Origin: Duganella sp. CF517
GTDB taxonomy: Bacteria > Pseudomonadota > Gammaproteobacteria > Burkholderiales > Burkholderiaceae_D
Length of the DNA: 64,000 bases
Assembly (NCBI RefSeq): GCF_900110275.1
Contig: NZ_FODC01000002.1
Coordinates: 434,001-498,000, forward strand
Direction of reading: 5' to 3'
The notes under the pieces were generated by a model, which was not told the DNA's origin, did no database searches, and worked only from the letters and a program-made list of their open reading frames with translations. A program made the position numbers and the translations under genes. Within the stretch, counting starts at the first letter, position 1; each line of letters starts with the position of its first letter. Positions 44,359 through 54,622 of the stretch are shown one piece after another.

Positions 44359-47274
44359 TTAGAAGCGCGCGGTCAGGTTCAGGTAGATGTAACGGCCCAT
44401 CGAGTCATACACCTGTGGGTAGGTGTTACCGTTGGCGAAGCCGGCGGCGGCGGTCACGTTGGTCGAAACGATCGGTGGATCTTTATCCAGCAAGTTGTTC
44501 ACGCCGAAGCTCAGACCGATCTTCTTGGTGATTGGATACTGAACGTTCAGATCCAGGTAGTTGCGTGCGTCGATGTGATCTTCGATCGATGCCGGGATGT
44601 TTTCGCCTTCGGCCAGCAGCAATGGGCTCGGGTTCAAGCCTTCCTGCTTGGTGCCCTTGATGTAACGCCAGGTCGCCGACAGATCGAAGTTCCAAGGCGT
44701 CGCCCAGGTGGTGCGGAACTTGTGACGCCATTTCGGCGTCGGAGTGCCGCAGGTCGCGCCGAAGTAGCCAGCGCAATCGTAATCGCCCAGGCCTGGAACG
44801 TTTTCCGTGGTCGACTTATGGGTATAGGTGCCGTTCAGGTTGAAGCTGAGCGAACCTGCGCTACCCAGGCGCATGGCGTAACTGGAGACCAGATCCACAC
44901 CCGAGGTGGCGACCTTGCCGATGTTGGCGTTGGTGGCGACGATGAAGCCGGCTGGGCCGCCAGTGCCCTGCAACGTGCCGGCCGCGTCGCGCTTGACCAG
45001 ATTACAGAACACCGGAGTGCCGGCTTCCAGGCACTGGGTCAGAGCGATGGTCGGATCGACCGTGCTGATCGTGTCCTCGATCTTGATGTTGAAGTAATCG
45101 ACGGCGACAGTCAGATTTTTGACCGGGGTCAACACGATACCGGCGGTGTAGGTGGTGCCGCGTTCAGGCGACAGGTTTGGATTGCCGCCGGTTTGGCTCG
45201 AGTACTGGTTGGCCGGATTTTTCTCCAGGTTGCCGTACTGCGCGGCGGTGACGCCGGTGCGTGCGCACTGCGCCGCGGTGGCGGTAGGACCGCCCGGCGC
45301 ACCGAAGGCGCCGAGACCGGCGCACGGATCGTTGGACGGGCCGTTGTTGCCGACCGTTTGCGGGTTGAACAGTTCCGGAATGGTGGCCGCGCGCACCGCA
45401 CGCTGGTAGCTGCCGCGCACGCGCAGCGTTTCGACCGGCGCCCAATCGACACCGGCACCGTAGGTGTTGGCGGTGTGGTCGGTGCTGTATTCGGAGCGAC
45501 GGAACGAACCGTTCACATCCAGCGACTTGGCCAGGAATTTGTTTTCGAACAATGGCAGGCGGAATTCGCCGAACACTTCCTTGACCGAGTAACCGTCGGT
45601 CAGCGGTGGCGAGGCGCCGCCCGAACCGGCCAGATCGCCCGACAGCGAGGTTTCATCCGGCGAGAACACCAGCTTTTCGGCACGGCGCTCGGCGCCGAAC
45701 GAAACACCGACGCCAGCGCTCGACCATGGGCTCTTGATGCCGTACACGCCCAGATCGGCGCCGATGTTACCGCCGTAGATCAGTTGCTGGGTGTAGCCGG
45801 TGATGATGCCCGACGTGCTCAGGTACGCCAGTTGCTCGGCGGTGATCGGACCGCCGTACAGGTTGTACGGTACGCACTTGTCGTCGGCGCCGCTGGCCTT
45901 CGAGGCGCAGGTGGCCACGCCATTGACGTTGACCACGTCAAAGGCGCGCGCGGTACGCTCGACCGAGAAGTAGTTGCTGTTCTTCTCGCTGTGGCTGACG
46001 CGGCCGTATTGGCCGAAGACGTCATAGCTCCAGTTGCCAAGCTCGCCCTTAACGCCAATCAATTCGCGGAACGAAGTATCGTTGATCGAGTTGATACGCG
46101 GACCGCCCTCGATGTTACGCTTGCCGATGGTGGCCGTGACGCTATCTGCCGTGTTCAAGCCCAGCGCGGTTTTCCAGGCCGGGGTCAGCATCGGGTTGTC
46201 GGAACGGATGGTGACCGTGGTCGGATAGAAGATACCACCCGGCGCGACTTGCGCGTCGGTCGAATAATTGTGGAACGCGAACTGCTGGTAGACCTGCAGC
46301 TTGTCGGTGATGTCGAAGTGGGCGATGGCGTTGAAGCCGTAGACTTTCGATGGACGCTGCAGATAGTTCGACGGACCGAAGTTGTACACGTCGGCGGAGG
46401 TGTACGGCTTCACGCCGCCCTTGCCGTCGTTGGTGAAGCCGTTGCCGCTGATACGGATGCGGCCGCTGGCCTGCGTGCCCGAACCGGAGCAGGCGAAGCC
46501 GTCTTCACTGCCCGCCAGCGCGCACGAGGTGAAATCGCGCTGCGATTGCAGCACCGCGTCGGTTTCCTTGTAATTGAAGAACAGCGTGGCGTTACCACGG
46601 TTGTCGGCGAAGTTACCACCGATCAGGATACTCGCATCCTTGGTTTTGCCGTCGAACTTGGCGTCGCCCGGCAGCGCGAAGTTGCGGTCCGACACGGCCT
46701 TGGCGTTGCCATTGCCCTGCTGGTGGTTGTAACCGGACAGGTTGGCCTGGACTTCGACGCCTTCGAAATTGTCGCGCAGGATGAAGTTGACCACACCGGC
46801 CACGGCGCCGGCGCCGTACACCGCACCGGCACCGCCGGTCAGCACTTCGACGCGCTTGATCAGGGCCGCGGGAATTTCGTTCAGATCGGGAGCGGAATCC
46901 TGCACGCTACCGGCAGGCAGGCGCTTGCCGTTGACCAGCACCAGCGTGCGGTCCGAACCGAGGTTACGCAGGTTGACCGTCGCGGTACCGGTGGCGCCGT
47001 TCGACACCGCGGCACCCTGGCCGGCGAACACCTGCGGCAGGTTGTTGAGGATGTCTTCCGTGTTGCGCACGCCGTCGACCTTGATGTCCTTGGCGCTGAC
47101 CACCGTGATCGGGCTCGAGCCCTCGGTGTTGACGGTCGGGATGCGCGAACCGGTCACTTCCACTTTTTGCATCGGTTCGGCCGCGTTCTGCGCCGAGGCG
47201 ACGTGCGCACCGAGCGCGAGACCGCCGATGAACATCACGCGGATCGAGCGAGACAATACTGTTTCCTTGATCAT
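44359..47274 (-). CDS. TonB-dependent outer-membrane receptor (TBDR9)
   Basis: 971-aa receptor on the minus strand. ATG 47274 is chosen over one 68 codons upstream because an AAGGGA lies in front and the protein then opens MIKETVLSRSIRV, with cleavage after ASA at about residue 28. The plug carries VEVTGSRIPTVNTEGSSPITVV, LVLVNGKRLPAGS and VEVLTGGAGAVYGAGAVAGVVNFILRD. The barrel ends YIYLNLTARF. Several cysteine pairs lie in predicted loops (FTSCALAGSEDGFACSG, DYDCAGYFGATCG). Codon choice uses more GGT/CGT-type codons than in the other receptors, which might reflect high expression (impression only). It has a 200-nt predicted leader, the longest of the set. Confidence 0.94.
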   Translation of the reverse strand: MIKETVLSRSIRVMFIGGLALGAHVASAQNAAEPMQKVEVTGSRIPTVNTEGSSPITVVSAKDIKVDGVRNTEDILNNLPQVFAGQGAAVSNGATGTATVNLRNLGSDRTLVLVNGKRLPAGSVQDSAPDLNEIPAALIKRVEVLTGGAGAVYGAGAVAGVVNFILRDNFEGVEVQANLSGYNHQQGNGNAKAVSDRNFALPGDAKFDGKTKDASILIGGNFADNRGNATLFFNYKETDAVLQSQRDFTSCALAGSEDGFACSGSGTQASGRIRISGNGFTNDGKGGVKPYTSADVYNFGPSNYLQRPSKVYGFNAIAHFDITDKLQVYQQFAFHNYSTDAQVAPGGIFYPTTVTIRSDNPMLTPAWKTALGLNTADSVTATIGKRNIEGGPRINSINDTSFRELIGVKGELGNWSYDVFGQYGRVSHSEKNSNYFSVERTARAFDVVNVNGVATCASKASGADDKCVPYNLYGGPITAEQLAYLSTSGIITGYTQQLIYGGNIGADLGVYGIKSPWSSAGVGVSFGAERRAEKLVFSPDETSLSGDLAGSGGASPPLTDGYSVKEVFGEFRLPLFENKFLAKSLDVNGSFRRSEYSTDHTANTYGAGVDWAPVETLRVRGSYQRAVRAATIPELFNPQTVGNNGPSNDPCAGLGAFGAPGGPTATAAQCARTGVTAAQYGNLEKNPANQYSSQTGGNPNLSPERGTTYTAGIVLTPVKNLTVAVDYFNIKIEDTISTVDPTIALTQCLEAGTPVFCNLVKRDAAGTLQGTGGPAGFIVATNANIGKVATSGVDLVSSYAMRLGSAGSLSFNLNGTYTHKSTTENVPGLGDYDCAGYFGATCGTPTPKWRHKFRTTWATPWNFDLSATWRYIKGTKQEGLNPSPLLLAEGENIPASIEDHIDARNYLDLNVQYPITKKIGLSFGVNNLLDKDPPIVSTNVTAAAGFANGNTYPQVYDSMGRYIYLNLTARF

Positions 47275-48502
47275 TATATTGAATTCCCTTGGTGTGTTTA
47301 TTAGACGTTTCACTGCATCTTTTGAACGACGAGTAAAACGACCCTCTTCTTTTATAAGCTCATTGAGAGTCTGGATAAAACCGCTCAATTGCTGCCCTGC
47401 TCTTTCAAAACCTTTTGCTGCCGGTGGCGAAGTCCGGGAATGGATCATGGGCGAAATAATCCAGGACTTTGCCGCCATTCATAAAAACATAACAGGTCGA
47501 CCATTGTCAATAAACCCGAGGGGAGAGCAACCCCGCGACGGCGGCGCGATTTCGCAACGCACCATTTTGGGGCGCCTGTTTGAAGCGCCGGTTTGGCCGA
47601 TAAAGTAATGGCGATCTGACATTGTTTTTGATTGTCTCGTCTTGACAACAAAATGCACCGCAATCGGGAGAAATGTTTCTATTGAGGCATTTTGCATATC
47701 AATAGTGACAATTTTTTCGGCGCGAAAATACAACAAAAAGACAACATCGTCATGCTTTCCGCTCGGAAGTAACGTTGCTGGGGGGATTTGCATCAAAACC
47801 CCTGCTCGTCAAGAACGAACCGCAGAAAATCAATGCCGGGCGGACCATCCGCAGAACAAAGAACATCGAAAACCGCGCCCCGCAGACGCCGCGAAAGCGG
47901 GGTTGGGCGGCCGCCCGATGCGCGTCGTAAGGCAAACCGGAGCCGGGACCGTATAAAACCCGGACGCGACCCAATCTGGTGCAAGTCGTGTTTTAACAAC
48001 AAACACATCAGTTGCCGTCGCACAAACCATTTCTTAATTGCAATATGTTGCATATGACAAAGAAATCGCCCGCGCTCCGCGTGCCGCGATCAATGCGCCG
48101 GCGCCGCCTTCGCGCCGGTGTTCGGCGCCGCGCGCGCCATTAACAACGGTTGAATAAATCCGGCATTAAAACCGGTGCAATATAAACCCCGGGGAGAATA
48201 AGCCGATATTATCCGGAGAGCGTGGGACGGCTGGCTGATTAATCGGCGTGGCGCGTGCGGCGGCGGTGGCCCGCGGTCCGCGCGCGGTCCGCTGAACTTA
48301 ATATTCTATAAACGCGACCGCGACGTTTTATATTTTTCCCCGGCGCGATTAACCGCATTTCAACAGGCGGGCCGGCGGCGGCATGCTGCGTCCGGCCGGC
48401 AATATTGGTAAAATACGGCCTTTCACGGGCCGGGCCCGGGCCGGCGGCCCGCGCCGGCGCGACGACCATGGCGCCTAGACAGCGCCCACCCAGGAATCGA
48501 TC
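47275..48502. other. 1.2-kb region without a convincing gene
   Basis: Longest non-coding stretch of the window. It contains the TBDR9 promoter (47481-47510), an AT-rich patch near 47690-47760, and GC-rich repeats such as 48426-48460. Short frames exist (for example 47642-47956 +, 47479-47796 -) but show neither recognisable motifs nor ribosome sites. TGG-TAAAAT at 48406-48414 is a plausible extended -10 for the following FAD gene. Confidence 0.5.
47481..47510 (-). promoter_or_regulatory. candidate promoter of TBDR9
   Basis: Minus strand TTGACA (47505-47510), N13, TATGT, TTTTAT (47481-47486), spacer 18. Predicted start near 47474, so the leader is about 200 nt. Confidence 0.52.
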
Positions 48503-50146
48503 ATGCTGCGTTTAAATGAAGTCAAGCTTCCCCTGAACCATACCGAGGACGAATTGCCGGCCGCCATCCTGGCCCGCCTCGACATCCCCGCCGCCGACCT
48601 GCTCGGCTACACCGTATTCAAGCGCAGCTACGACGCCCGCAAGAAAACCGCGATCGTGCTGATCTACTCGCTCGACGTCGACGTCCGCGACGAGGCCGCG
48701 CTGCTCAAGCGCCTCAAGCACGACGCCCACCTGATGCCGTCGCCGGACACGTCCTATAAATACGTCGCCGCCGGCGAGCAGTTGGCCGGCCACGACCAGA
48801 ACCCGCGCCCGGTGGTCATCGGCACCGGGCCGTGCGGCCTGTTCGCCGCGCTGATCCTGGCGCAGATGGGCTTGCGGCCCATCATCCTCGAACGCGGCAA
48901 GCAGGTGCGCGAGCGCACCGTCGACACCTTCGGCTTCTGGCGCAAGCGCGAGCTCAACCCCGAGTCGAACGTGCAGTTCGGCGAAGGCGGCGCCGGCACC
49001 TTCTCGGACGGCAAGCTGTATAGCCAGATCAAGGACCCGAAACACTACGGCCGCAAGGTGCTCACCGAGTTCGTCAAGGCCGGCGCGCCGGAGGAGATCA
49101 TCTACGTCAGCAAGCCGCACATCGGCACCTTCCGCCTGGTCAAGATGGTCGAGCAGATGCGCGCCAACATCGAGGCCATGGGCGGCGAATACCGCTTCGG
49201 CAACAAGGTGGTCGACATCGAGATCGAACCGGGCGCGGAAGGCGGCCAGGTGCGCGGCCTGACCCTGGAGAGCGGCGAGAAGATCGTCACCAACCACGTG
49301 GTGCTGGCGATCGGCCACAGCGCGCGCGACACCTTCGAAATGCTGCACCGGCGCGGCGTCTACATCGAGGCCAAGCCGTTCTCGATCGGCTTCCGGGTCG
49401 AGCACCCGCAATCGCTGATCGACACCTGCCGCTTCGGCCCCAACGCCGGCCACCCGATCCTGGGCGCGGCCGACTACAAGCTGGTGCACCACGCCTCCAA
49501 CGGCCGCGCCGTCTACAGCTTCTGCATGTGCCCGGGCGGCACGGTGGTGGCGGCCGCGTCCGAACCGGGCCGCGTGGTCACCAACGGCATGAGCCAGTAT
49601 TCGCGCAACGAGCGCAACGCCAACAGCGCCATCGTCGTGAGCATTTCGCCCGAGGTCGACTATCCGGGCCACCCGCTGGCCGGCATCGAGTTCCAGCGCC
49701 GGCTGGAGGAAAAGGCGTTCGAACTGGGCGGCGGCACCTACAACGCCCCGGGCCAGTTGATGGGGGACTTCGTCGCCGGCCGCGCCTCGACCGCGTTCGG
49801 CGCCGTGGTGCCGTCGTACAAGCCCGGCGTGCACCTGACCGACCTGGCGCAAATCCTGCCGGAGTTCGCCGTCACGGCGCTGCGCGAGGCCTTCCCGGCG
49901 TTCGACAAGCAGGTGCGCGGCTACTTCAAGCACGACGCCGTGCTGACCGGGCTCGAGACGCGCACCTCGTCGCCGATCCGCATCAAGCGCCGCGACGACA
50001 CCCTGCAAAGCCTGAACACGCGCGGCCTGTTCCCGGCCGGCGAAGGCGCCGGCTATGCCGGCGGCATCCTGTCGGCCGGCGTCGACGGCATCAAGGTGGC
50101 CGAGGCGGTGGCCTTGTCGATGGCCTTCGACAACCGCCGCTCCTGA
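48503..50146 (+). CDS. FAD-dependent dehydrogenase of the COG2509 type
   Basis: 547-aa flavoprotein of unknown substrate. The FAD dinucleotide-binding fold starts inside the protein (about residues 108-135, VVIGTGPCGLFAALILAQMG, then ILERGKQV). It follows an N-terminal domain of about 100 residues (LRLNEVKLPLNHTEDELPAAIL) seen in this uncharacterised family. Further conserved text: NPESNVQFGEGGAGTFSDGKLYSQIKDP, VLAIGHSARDTFEML, and a C-terminal GLFPAGEGAGYAGGILSAGVDGIKVAE that closes the FAD site. AGGA about 10 bp upstream supports the start. Its stop is 7 bp from that of the convergent histidine kinase. Confidence 0.9.
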   Translation: MLRLNEVKLPLNHTEDELPAAILARLDIPAADLLGYTVFKRSYDARKKTAIVLIYSLDVDVRDEAALLKRLKHDAHLMPSPDTSYKYVAAGEQLAGHDQNPRPVVIGTGPCGLFAALILAQMGLRPIILERGKQVRERTVDTFGFWRKRELNPESNVQFGEGGAGTFSDGKLYSQIKDPKHYGRKVLTEFVKAGAPEEIIYVSKPHIGTFRLVKMVEQMRANIEAMGGEYRFGNKVVDIEIEPGAEGGQVRGLTLESGEKIVTNHVVLAIGHSARDTFEMLHRRGVYIEAKPFSIGFRVEHPQSLIDTCRFGPNAGHPILGAADYKLVHHASNGRAVYSFCMCPGGTVVAAASEPGRVVTNGMSQYSRNERNANSAIVVSISPEVDYPGHPLAGIEFQRRLEEKAFELGGGTYNAPGQLMGDFVAGRASTAFGAVVPSYKPGVHLTDLAQILPEFAVTALREAFPAFDKQVRGYFKHDAVLTGLETRTSSPIRIKRRDDTLQSLNTRGLFPAGEGAGYAGGILSAGVDGIKVAEAVALSMAFDNRRS

Positions 50147-50153
50147 CGGCCGC

Positions 50154-51551
50154 TCACGCCGCCAGCGGCAGGCGGATGTGGATGCGGCAGCCCGGCGCGC
50201 CGGGCGACACCGCCACCTGCCCGCCCATCTGGTGCACGATGGTGTAGACGATGTGCATGCCCAGGCCCGAGCCGCCCTGCCCGCGCTTGGTGGTGAAGAA
50301 CGGTTCGAACAGGCGCTCGCGCACGTCCGCCGTCAGGCCGACGCCGTCGTCGGCGAAGTCCACCAGCAGCCAGCGCGCGCCCTCGGCCGCTTCGGCGCGC
50401 CCGCCCAGCACCACCTTGCCCGGGCCGCCGTTCGGATAGCCGTGCTTGGCCGCGTTCATCAGCAGGTTCGACAGCACCTGCGACCAGCGCCCGGCGTCGA
50501 GCCGCACCCGCAGGTCGTCGGCGATCTCGACGGCGACCTGGATGCCGACCTTGCGCAGTTCCGGACCGTGCGCCGACACCACGCTGAGCGCGTGGTCGCG
50601 CAAGCCCATTTCCACCACATGGGTGCTGCCCTGGTCGACCGCCAATTGCTTGAAGTTGCCGATCAAATCGGCCGCGCGCGCCAAGTTGCGTTCGATCAGC
50701 AGCGCCGCCTCGCGCAAGCGCTGGGCCGTGGCCACCAGCTGCGAGCGGCTGACGCGCTCGCCGCCGACGCATTTGACCAGCTCGTCGGCGTGGGCGCTCA
50801 GGCTCGACGACGCCGTCACCGCCACCCCGATCGGCGTGTTGACCTCGTGCGCCACGCCGGCCACCAGCGCGCCCAGCGCCGCCATCTTCTCCTGTTCGAC
50901 CAGGATCGCCTGCGCCGCCAGCAAGGCCTCGCTGCGCTGGCGCACCGTCTGCTCGAGCGTGTGCTCGCGCTCCTGGTGCTGCAGCTCGGCGGCGCAACGG
51001 GTGGCGAAAATCGACAGCAGCGACAGCGCCAGCAGGCGCTTGTCCTCGGAGATCGGGCGGGTATCGATGGCCGACAGGATGCCCAGCGTCTTGCCCTCGG
51101 TGTCGATCATCGGGATGCCGATGTAGCTCTCGGCCCGCATCTCGACCAGCAAGCCGTCCTGCGGGTAGCCGGCCTGGATGCCGCTGGCGTGGAAACAAAT
51201 GCTCTGTTCGGTCACGTCCTGGCAGGGCGTGTGGCGCAGGCTGTATTCCATCGCCGGCAGGTGGTCGCCGCCGCCCCACAGCGCCAGGGTGCGGATGCCC
51301 TCGTGGCCGTCGGCCATGCGGATCAGGCGGCCGGCGATGACGTAGCGCACGTCGAGCGCCAGCGCCAGCTCGCGCACCATCAGGCGCAGGAAATCGTCGC
51401 CGCGCGCGCGCGAGGTCGACGCCGTGATCGCCCGCAGCGTCGCTTCGGCCAGCGCGCCGCCGTCGGCGTCGCCGTACAGGCGCGCGGCCGGCGCGGCCGG
51501 CGGCGCTTGCTCCGGCGGCGGCTCCGGCGCCGCCCGCGGCTGTTCTGTCAT
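50154..51551 (-). CDS. GAF-domain sensor histidine kinase
   Basis: 465-aa soluble sensor kinase. A GAF domain spans about residues 30-210 (GDADGGALAEATLRAI to ALSLLSIFATRCAAEL). A coiled linker follows, then the phosphoacceptor region GALVAGVAHEVNTPIGVAVTAS (about 243-264, H in AHEVNTP) and the ATPase domain with LMNAAKHG, DFADDGVGL, EPFFTTKRGQGGSGLGMHIV. No membrane helix is seen, so it senses a cytoplasmic signal or a freely permeating one. No response-regulator gene is adjacent, so it is an orphan kinase; its partner and signal are unknown. The H-box variant HEVNTP rather than HELRTP resembles PAS/GAF kinases that act on DctR/NtrC-like or chemotaxis-type regulators (inference). Confidence 0.9.
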   Translation of the reverse strand: MTEQPRAAPEPPPEQAPPAAPAARLYGDADGGALAEATLRAITASTSRARGDDFLRLMVRELALALDVRYVIAGRLIRMADGHEGIRTLALWGGGDHLPAMEYSLRHTPCQDVTEQSICFHASGIQAGYPQDGLLVEMRAESYIGIPMIDTEGKTLGILSAIDTRPISEDKRLLALSLLSIFATRCAAELQHQEREHTLEQTVRQRSEALLAAQAILVEQEKMAALGALVAGVAHEVNTPIGVAVTASSSLSAHADELVKCVGGERVSRSQLVATAQRLREAALLIERNLARAADLIGNFKQLAVDQGSTHVVEMGLRDHALSVVSAHGPELRKVGIQVAVEIADDLRVRLDAGRWSQVLSNLLMNAAKHGYPNGGPGKVVLGGRAEAAEGARWLLVDFADDGVGLTADVRERLFEPFFTTKRGQGGSGLGMHIVYTIVHQMGGQVAVSPGAPGCRIHIRLPLAA

Positions 51552-51745
51552 CGCATCCCCCTGGTGGACAGACTTTCGATTGTTACGGCATTGGCCCGCA
51601 TGAAGACGGTTGAAGCTTTAAACGAGCTCTAGCACAAAATCGCCATAATTTTTCAAAAACTTTGTATTTTTGTGTAAAAAACGCGCTTTTTCATGTAAAA
51701 ACCGTAGGAAGTGTTGTTTATGTCGAACTTGTTACAGACACGTAA

Positions 51746-51774
51746 TTGACCATTCCCGCGCCAGATGGTCTCAT
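51746..51774 (+). promoter_or_regulatory. candidate promoter of TBDR10
   Basis: TTGACC (51746-51751), N12, GATGG, TCTCAT (51769-51774), spacer 17. It deviates by one base in the -35 and one in spacing from the other members. An alternative start could use TTGAAT-N17-TAACTT at 51782-51810. Confidence 0.4.
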
Positions 51775-51784
51775 GCCACCCTTG

Positions 51785-51804
51785 AATAATGTAAGCACAT
51801 TATT
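51785..51804. promoter_or_regulatory. 20-bp palindrome before TBDR10
   Basis: AATAATGT-AAGC-ACATTATT, perfect 8-bp arms. Either a hairpin at the 5' end of the transcript from the 51746 promoter, or an operator inside the spacer of the alternative promoter. Confidence 0.55.
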
Positions 51805-51858
51805 TAACTTGTAACAATTAGCCAAGTCCCAACAAGAATCCTTCCAGGAGTTGAAGCA

Positions 51859-54609
51859 ATGATGATGGAAACTGTAATTTCGCGTTCACTGCGTTTGATG
51901 TTCGCGGGCAGTGCCGCGTTCGCGCTGGCACAACCAGCACTGGCCCAAGAGGCCAACGCGCCGATCCAGCGCGTGGAAATCACCGGTTCGTCGATCAAGC
52001 GTGTCGACGCCGAGACCGCCCTGCCGGTGCAGATCGTCGGCAAGGCCGAGATCGCCCGCACCGGCGCCACCAGCACCCAGGAACTGCTGCAGTCGATCGC
52101 CGCGTTCTCGTCGGCCGGCGGCACCACCAACGCCACCGGCGCCGGCACCTCGACCGGCGGCCTGTCGTCGATCTCGCTGCGCGGCCTGGGCTCGACCCGC
52201 ACGCTGGTGCTGGTCAACGGCCGCCGCCTGGCCGCCTTCGCCGGCAGCGACGGCGCCTCGGTCAACGTCAACGCCATTCCGCTGGCCGCCATCGAGCGCG
52301 TCGAAATCCTCAAGGACGGCGCCTCCGGCCTGTACGGCAGCGACGCCATGGCCGGCGTGGTCAACTTCATCCTGTCCAAGCGCGTCGACGGCTTCGAGAT
52401 CACCGGCGGCTACGGCTCGCCGACCGAAAGCGGCGGCGGGCAGAACGCCAAGACCTCCATCACCGGCGGCTACAACACCGACAAGCTGAGCGTCGTCGCC
52501 TCCGCCTCGTTCGAAAAAGAAAAAGAATTGTTCGGCCGCGACCGCGACTACGCCAAGTCCGCCACCCGCCTGCCGTACTACAACAGCACCGCGACCGGCC
52601 AGGGCAACATCCAGGGCGCGTTCACGCCGGGCAAAGGTCCGAGCGACGACTACATCGACGGCGGCGCCGGCTACGGCAACCCTATGGCCATCGGCAACAA
52701 GTGCAGCGGCATCCGCATGGTCGGCGTGACCACCGGCGGCGGCACCCCGTACTGCGCCTACGACAGCGGCCCGGACGTCGGCCTGACCCCGAAACGCGAA
52801 CTGTACAACTTCACCAGCAACCTGAGCTACAAGCTCAACGACAACCACGAGTTGTTCGCCGACCTGCTGTACTCGCAAAGCAAGATCACCCAGACCTACC
52901 AGCCATCGCCGGCCCGATCGGACTTCTTCGAAAGCGACGGCGAATTCGCCAAGCAAGGCGTGGACGCGGCCCTGCTGCTGTTCCCGTCGAACCCGGCCTA
53001 CCAGTCGATCGCCGTGCCGTACCTGCAAAGCCGCGGCCAGAACGCGCTGATCGGCCAGCCGCTGGCGATCACCTCGCGCGTGTTCGACTACGGTCCGCGC
53101 CAGAACGTCGACACCGCCAAGCAATCGCGCGTGGTGATGGGCGCCAAGGGCACGCTGGGCTTCGGCGACTATGAAATCGCCTACAACCACAACGAATCGA
53201 AGCTCGAGAGCGCGGTCACCACCGGCTACTTCTCGCAAGTGGCCTACGCCAAGATCATCAACGGCAGCAGCTGGAATCCGTGGGCCGAAGGCGGCGTGCA
53301 GACCGGCGCCCTGGCCGACCAGCTCAAAGGCGCCACCTTCAGCGGCACCTTCCTGAACGCCAAGTCGACCAGCGACGCCATCGACGCCAAGCTGAGCGGC
53401 GAAGTGCCGACCATCGCCGGCATCACCCCGCTGTACTCGGTGGGCCTGCAGTCGCGCCAGGAAAAATACGTCACCGACCCGAGCGCCGCCTACCAGTCCG
53501 GCGACATCTCCGGCCTGGGCGGTTCGGTCGTGCCGATCAACCGCAAGCGCAAGGTCAACTCGGCCTTCGCCGAGCTGAGCATCCCCGTGCTCAAGTCGCT
53601 GGAACTGAACCTGTCCGGCCGCGACGACAAATATGACGACGTCGGCAACACCTTCAACTGGAAGAGCGCCGTGCGCTGGCAGCCGGTCAAGCAACTGGTG
53701 CTGCGCGCCTCCTACGGCACCGGCTTCCGCGCGCCGTCGCTGGTCGACCTGTGGACCCCGCAAACGCTGGGCACGTCCGAGCAGTTCACCGATCCGGTCA
53801 CCGGCGAAACCGGCCGCCAGGTCAACTCGCTGGTCGGCGGCAACCCGAACCTGAAACCGGAAGAGTCGAAGCAGTACTCGTTCGGCGCGGTATGGCAGCC
53901 TGCCAGCACCACCAGCATCGGTGTCGACTTCTTCAACATGAAGATCACCGACATCCTGGCCACGCCGTCGGCCCAGGAAGTGGTGTCGCGCTTCCGCGCC
54001 GGCGACCCGGCCTACGCCGGCCTGGTGACCCTGCGCGGCAACAACATCGCCAGCATCCGCCAGACCCTCAACAACACCGGCGACGCCACCGTGCAAGGCT
54101 TGGACGTGTTCGGCAACTGGAAGGACAACTTCAGCTTCGGCAAGCTGGAACTGAACCTGAACGGTACCTACATGGACAAGTTCGACCAGACCAGCCCGGG
54201 CGGCCAGGTGTCGCACAAGGTCGGCACCATCGTCGACGCCACCGGCACGCCGGTGATCGGCGCCCAGAACGGCGGCGTGATCCTGAACTGGAAGCACCAG
54301 CTGTCGGCCACCTGGAGCCAGGGCCCGTGGGCGACCACGCTGATCCAGAACTACCGCGACGGCTACGAAGTCGGCCACGACCTGAACGACAATCCGGTGC
54401 ACATCCGCTCGGAAGCGATCTACGATGCCAACGTGACGTACAAGGGCTTCAAGAACGTCACGCTGGCGCTGGGCGTGAAGAACATGTTCGACAAGCAGCC
54501 TGACCCGATCGGCTCGCCGGTGACCAACCAGTTCCAGGCCGGCTACGACATCAACCAGTACGATCCACGCGGACGCTTCGTCTACGTGACCGCCGGCTAC
54601 AAGTTCTAA
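51859..54609 (+). CDS. TonB-dependent outer-membrane receptor (TBDR10)
   Basis: 916-aa receptor. CAGGAG (51846-51851) precedes ATG 51859. Signal peptide MMMETVISRSLRL... is cleaved after ALA at about residue 29. The plug has VEITGSSIKRVDAETALPVQIV, ISLRGLGSTRTLVLVNGRRLAAF and VEILKDGASGLYGSDAMAGVVNFILSK. The barrel ends GRFVYVTAGYKF, with GYDINQYDPRG just before it. Its opening resembles TBDR1 most. Divergent from the GAF kinase, with no other transport gene nearby. Substrate unknown. Confidence 0.94.
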   Translation: MMMETVISRSLRLMFAGSAAFALAQPALAQEANAPIQRVEITGSSIKRVDAETALPVQIVGKAEIARTGATSTQELLQSIAAFSSAGGTTNATGAGTSTGGLSSISLRGLGSTRTLVLVNGRRLAAFAGSDGASVNVNAIPLAAIERVEILKDGASGLYGSDAMAGVVNFILSKRVDGFEITGGYGSPTESGGGQNAKTSITGGYNTDKLSVVASASFEKEKELFGRDRDYAKSATRLPYYNSTATGQGNIQGAFTPGKGPSDDYIDGGAGYGNPMAIGNKCSGIRMVGVTTGGGTPYCAYDSGPDVGLTPKRELYNFTSNLSYKLNDNHELFADLLYSQSKITQTYQPSPARSDFFESDGEFAKQGVDAALLLFPSNPAYQSIAVPYLQSRGQNALIGQPLAITSRVFDYGPRQNVDTAKQSRVVMGAKGTLGFGDYEIAYNHNESKLESAVTTGYFSQVAYAKIINGSSWNPWAEGGVQTGALADQLKGATFSGTFLNAKSTSDAIDAKLSGEVPTIAGITPLYSVGLQSRQEKYVTDPSAAYQSGDISGLGGSVVPINRKRKVNSAFAELSIPVLKSLELNLSGRDDKYDDVGNTFNWKSAVRWQPVKQLVLRASYGTGFRAPSLVDLWTPQTLGTSEQFTDPVTGETGRQVNSLVGGNPNLKPEESKQYSFGAVWQPASTTSIGVDFFNMKITDILATPSAQEVVSRFRAGDPAYAGLVTLRGNNIASIRQTLNNTGDATVQGLDVFGNWKDNFSFGKLELNLNGTYMDKFDQTSPGGQVSHKVGTIVDATGTPVIGAQNGGVILNWKHQLSATWSQGPWATTLIQNYRDGYEVGHDLNDNPVHIRSEAIYDANVTYKGFKNVTLALGVKNMFDKQPDPIGSPVTNQFQAGYDINQYDPRGRFVYVTAGYKF

Positions 54610-54622
54610 GCAGCCAGGCGTC

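Larger units (their letters stand above)
51552..51858. other. intergenic region, divergent kinase/TBDR10
   Basis: AT-rich, no gene. It holds the shared-type promoter (51746-51774) and a 20-bp palindrome (51785-51804). Confidence 0.6.

Noticed and set aside
47642..47956. 104-codon frame, and 47479-47796 on the other strand, in the long gap
   Set aside because: No ribosome site, no recognisable domain, composition unlike neighbouring genes.
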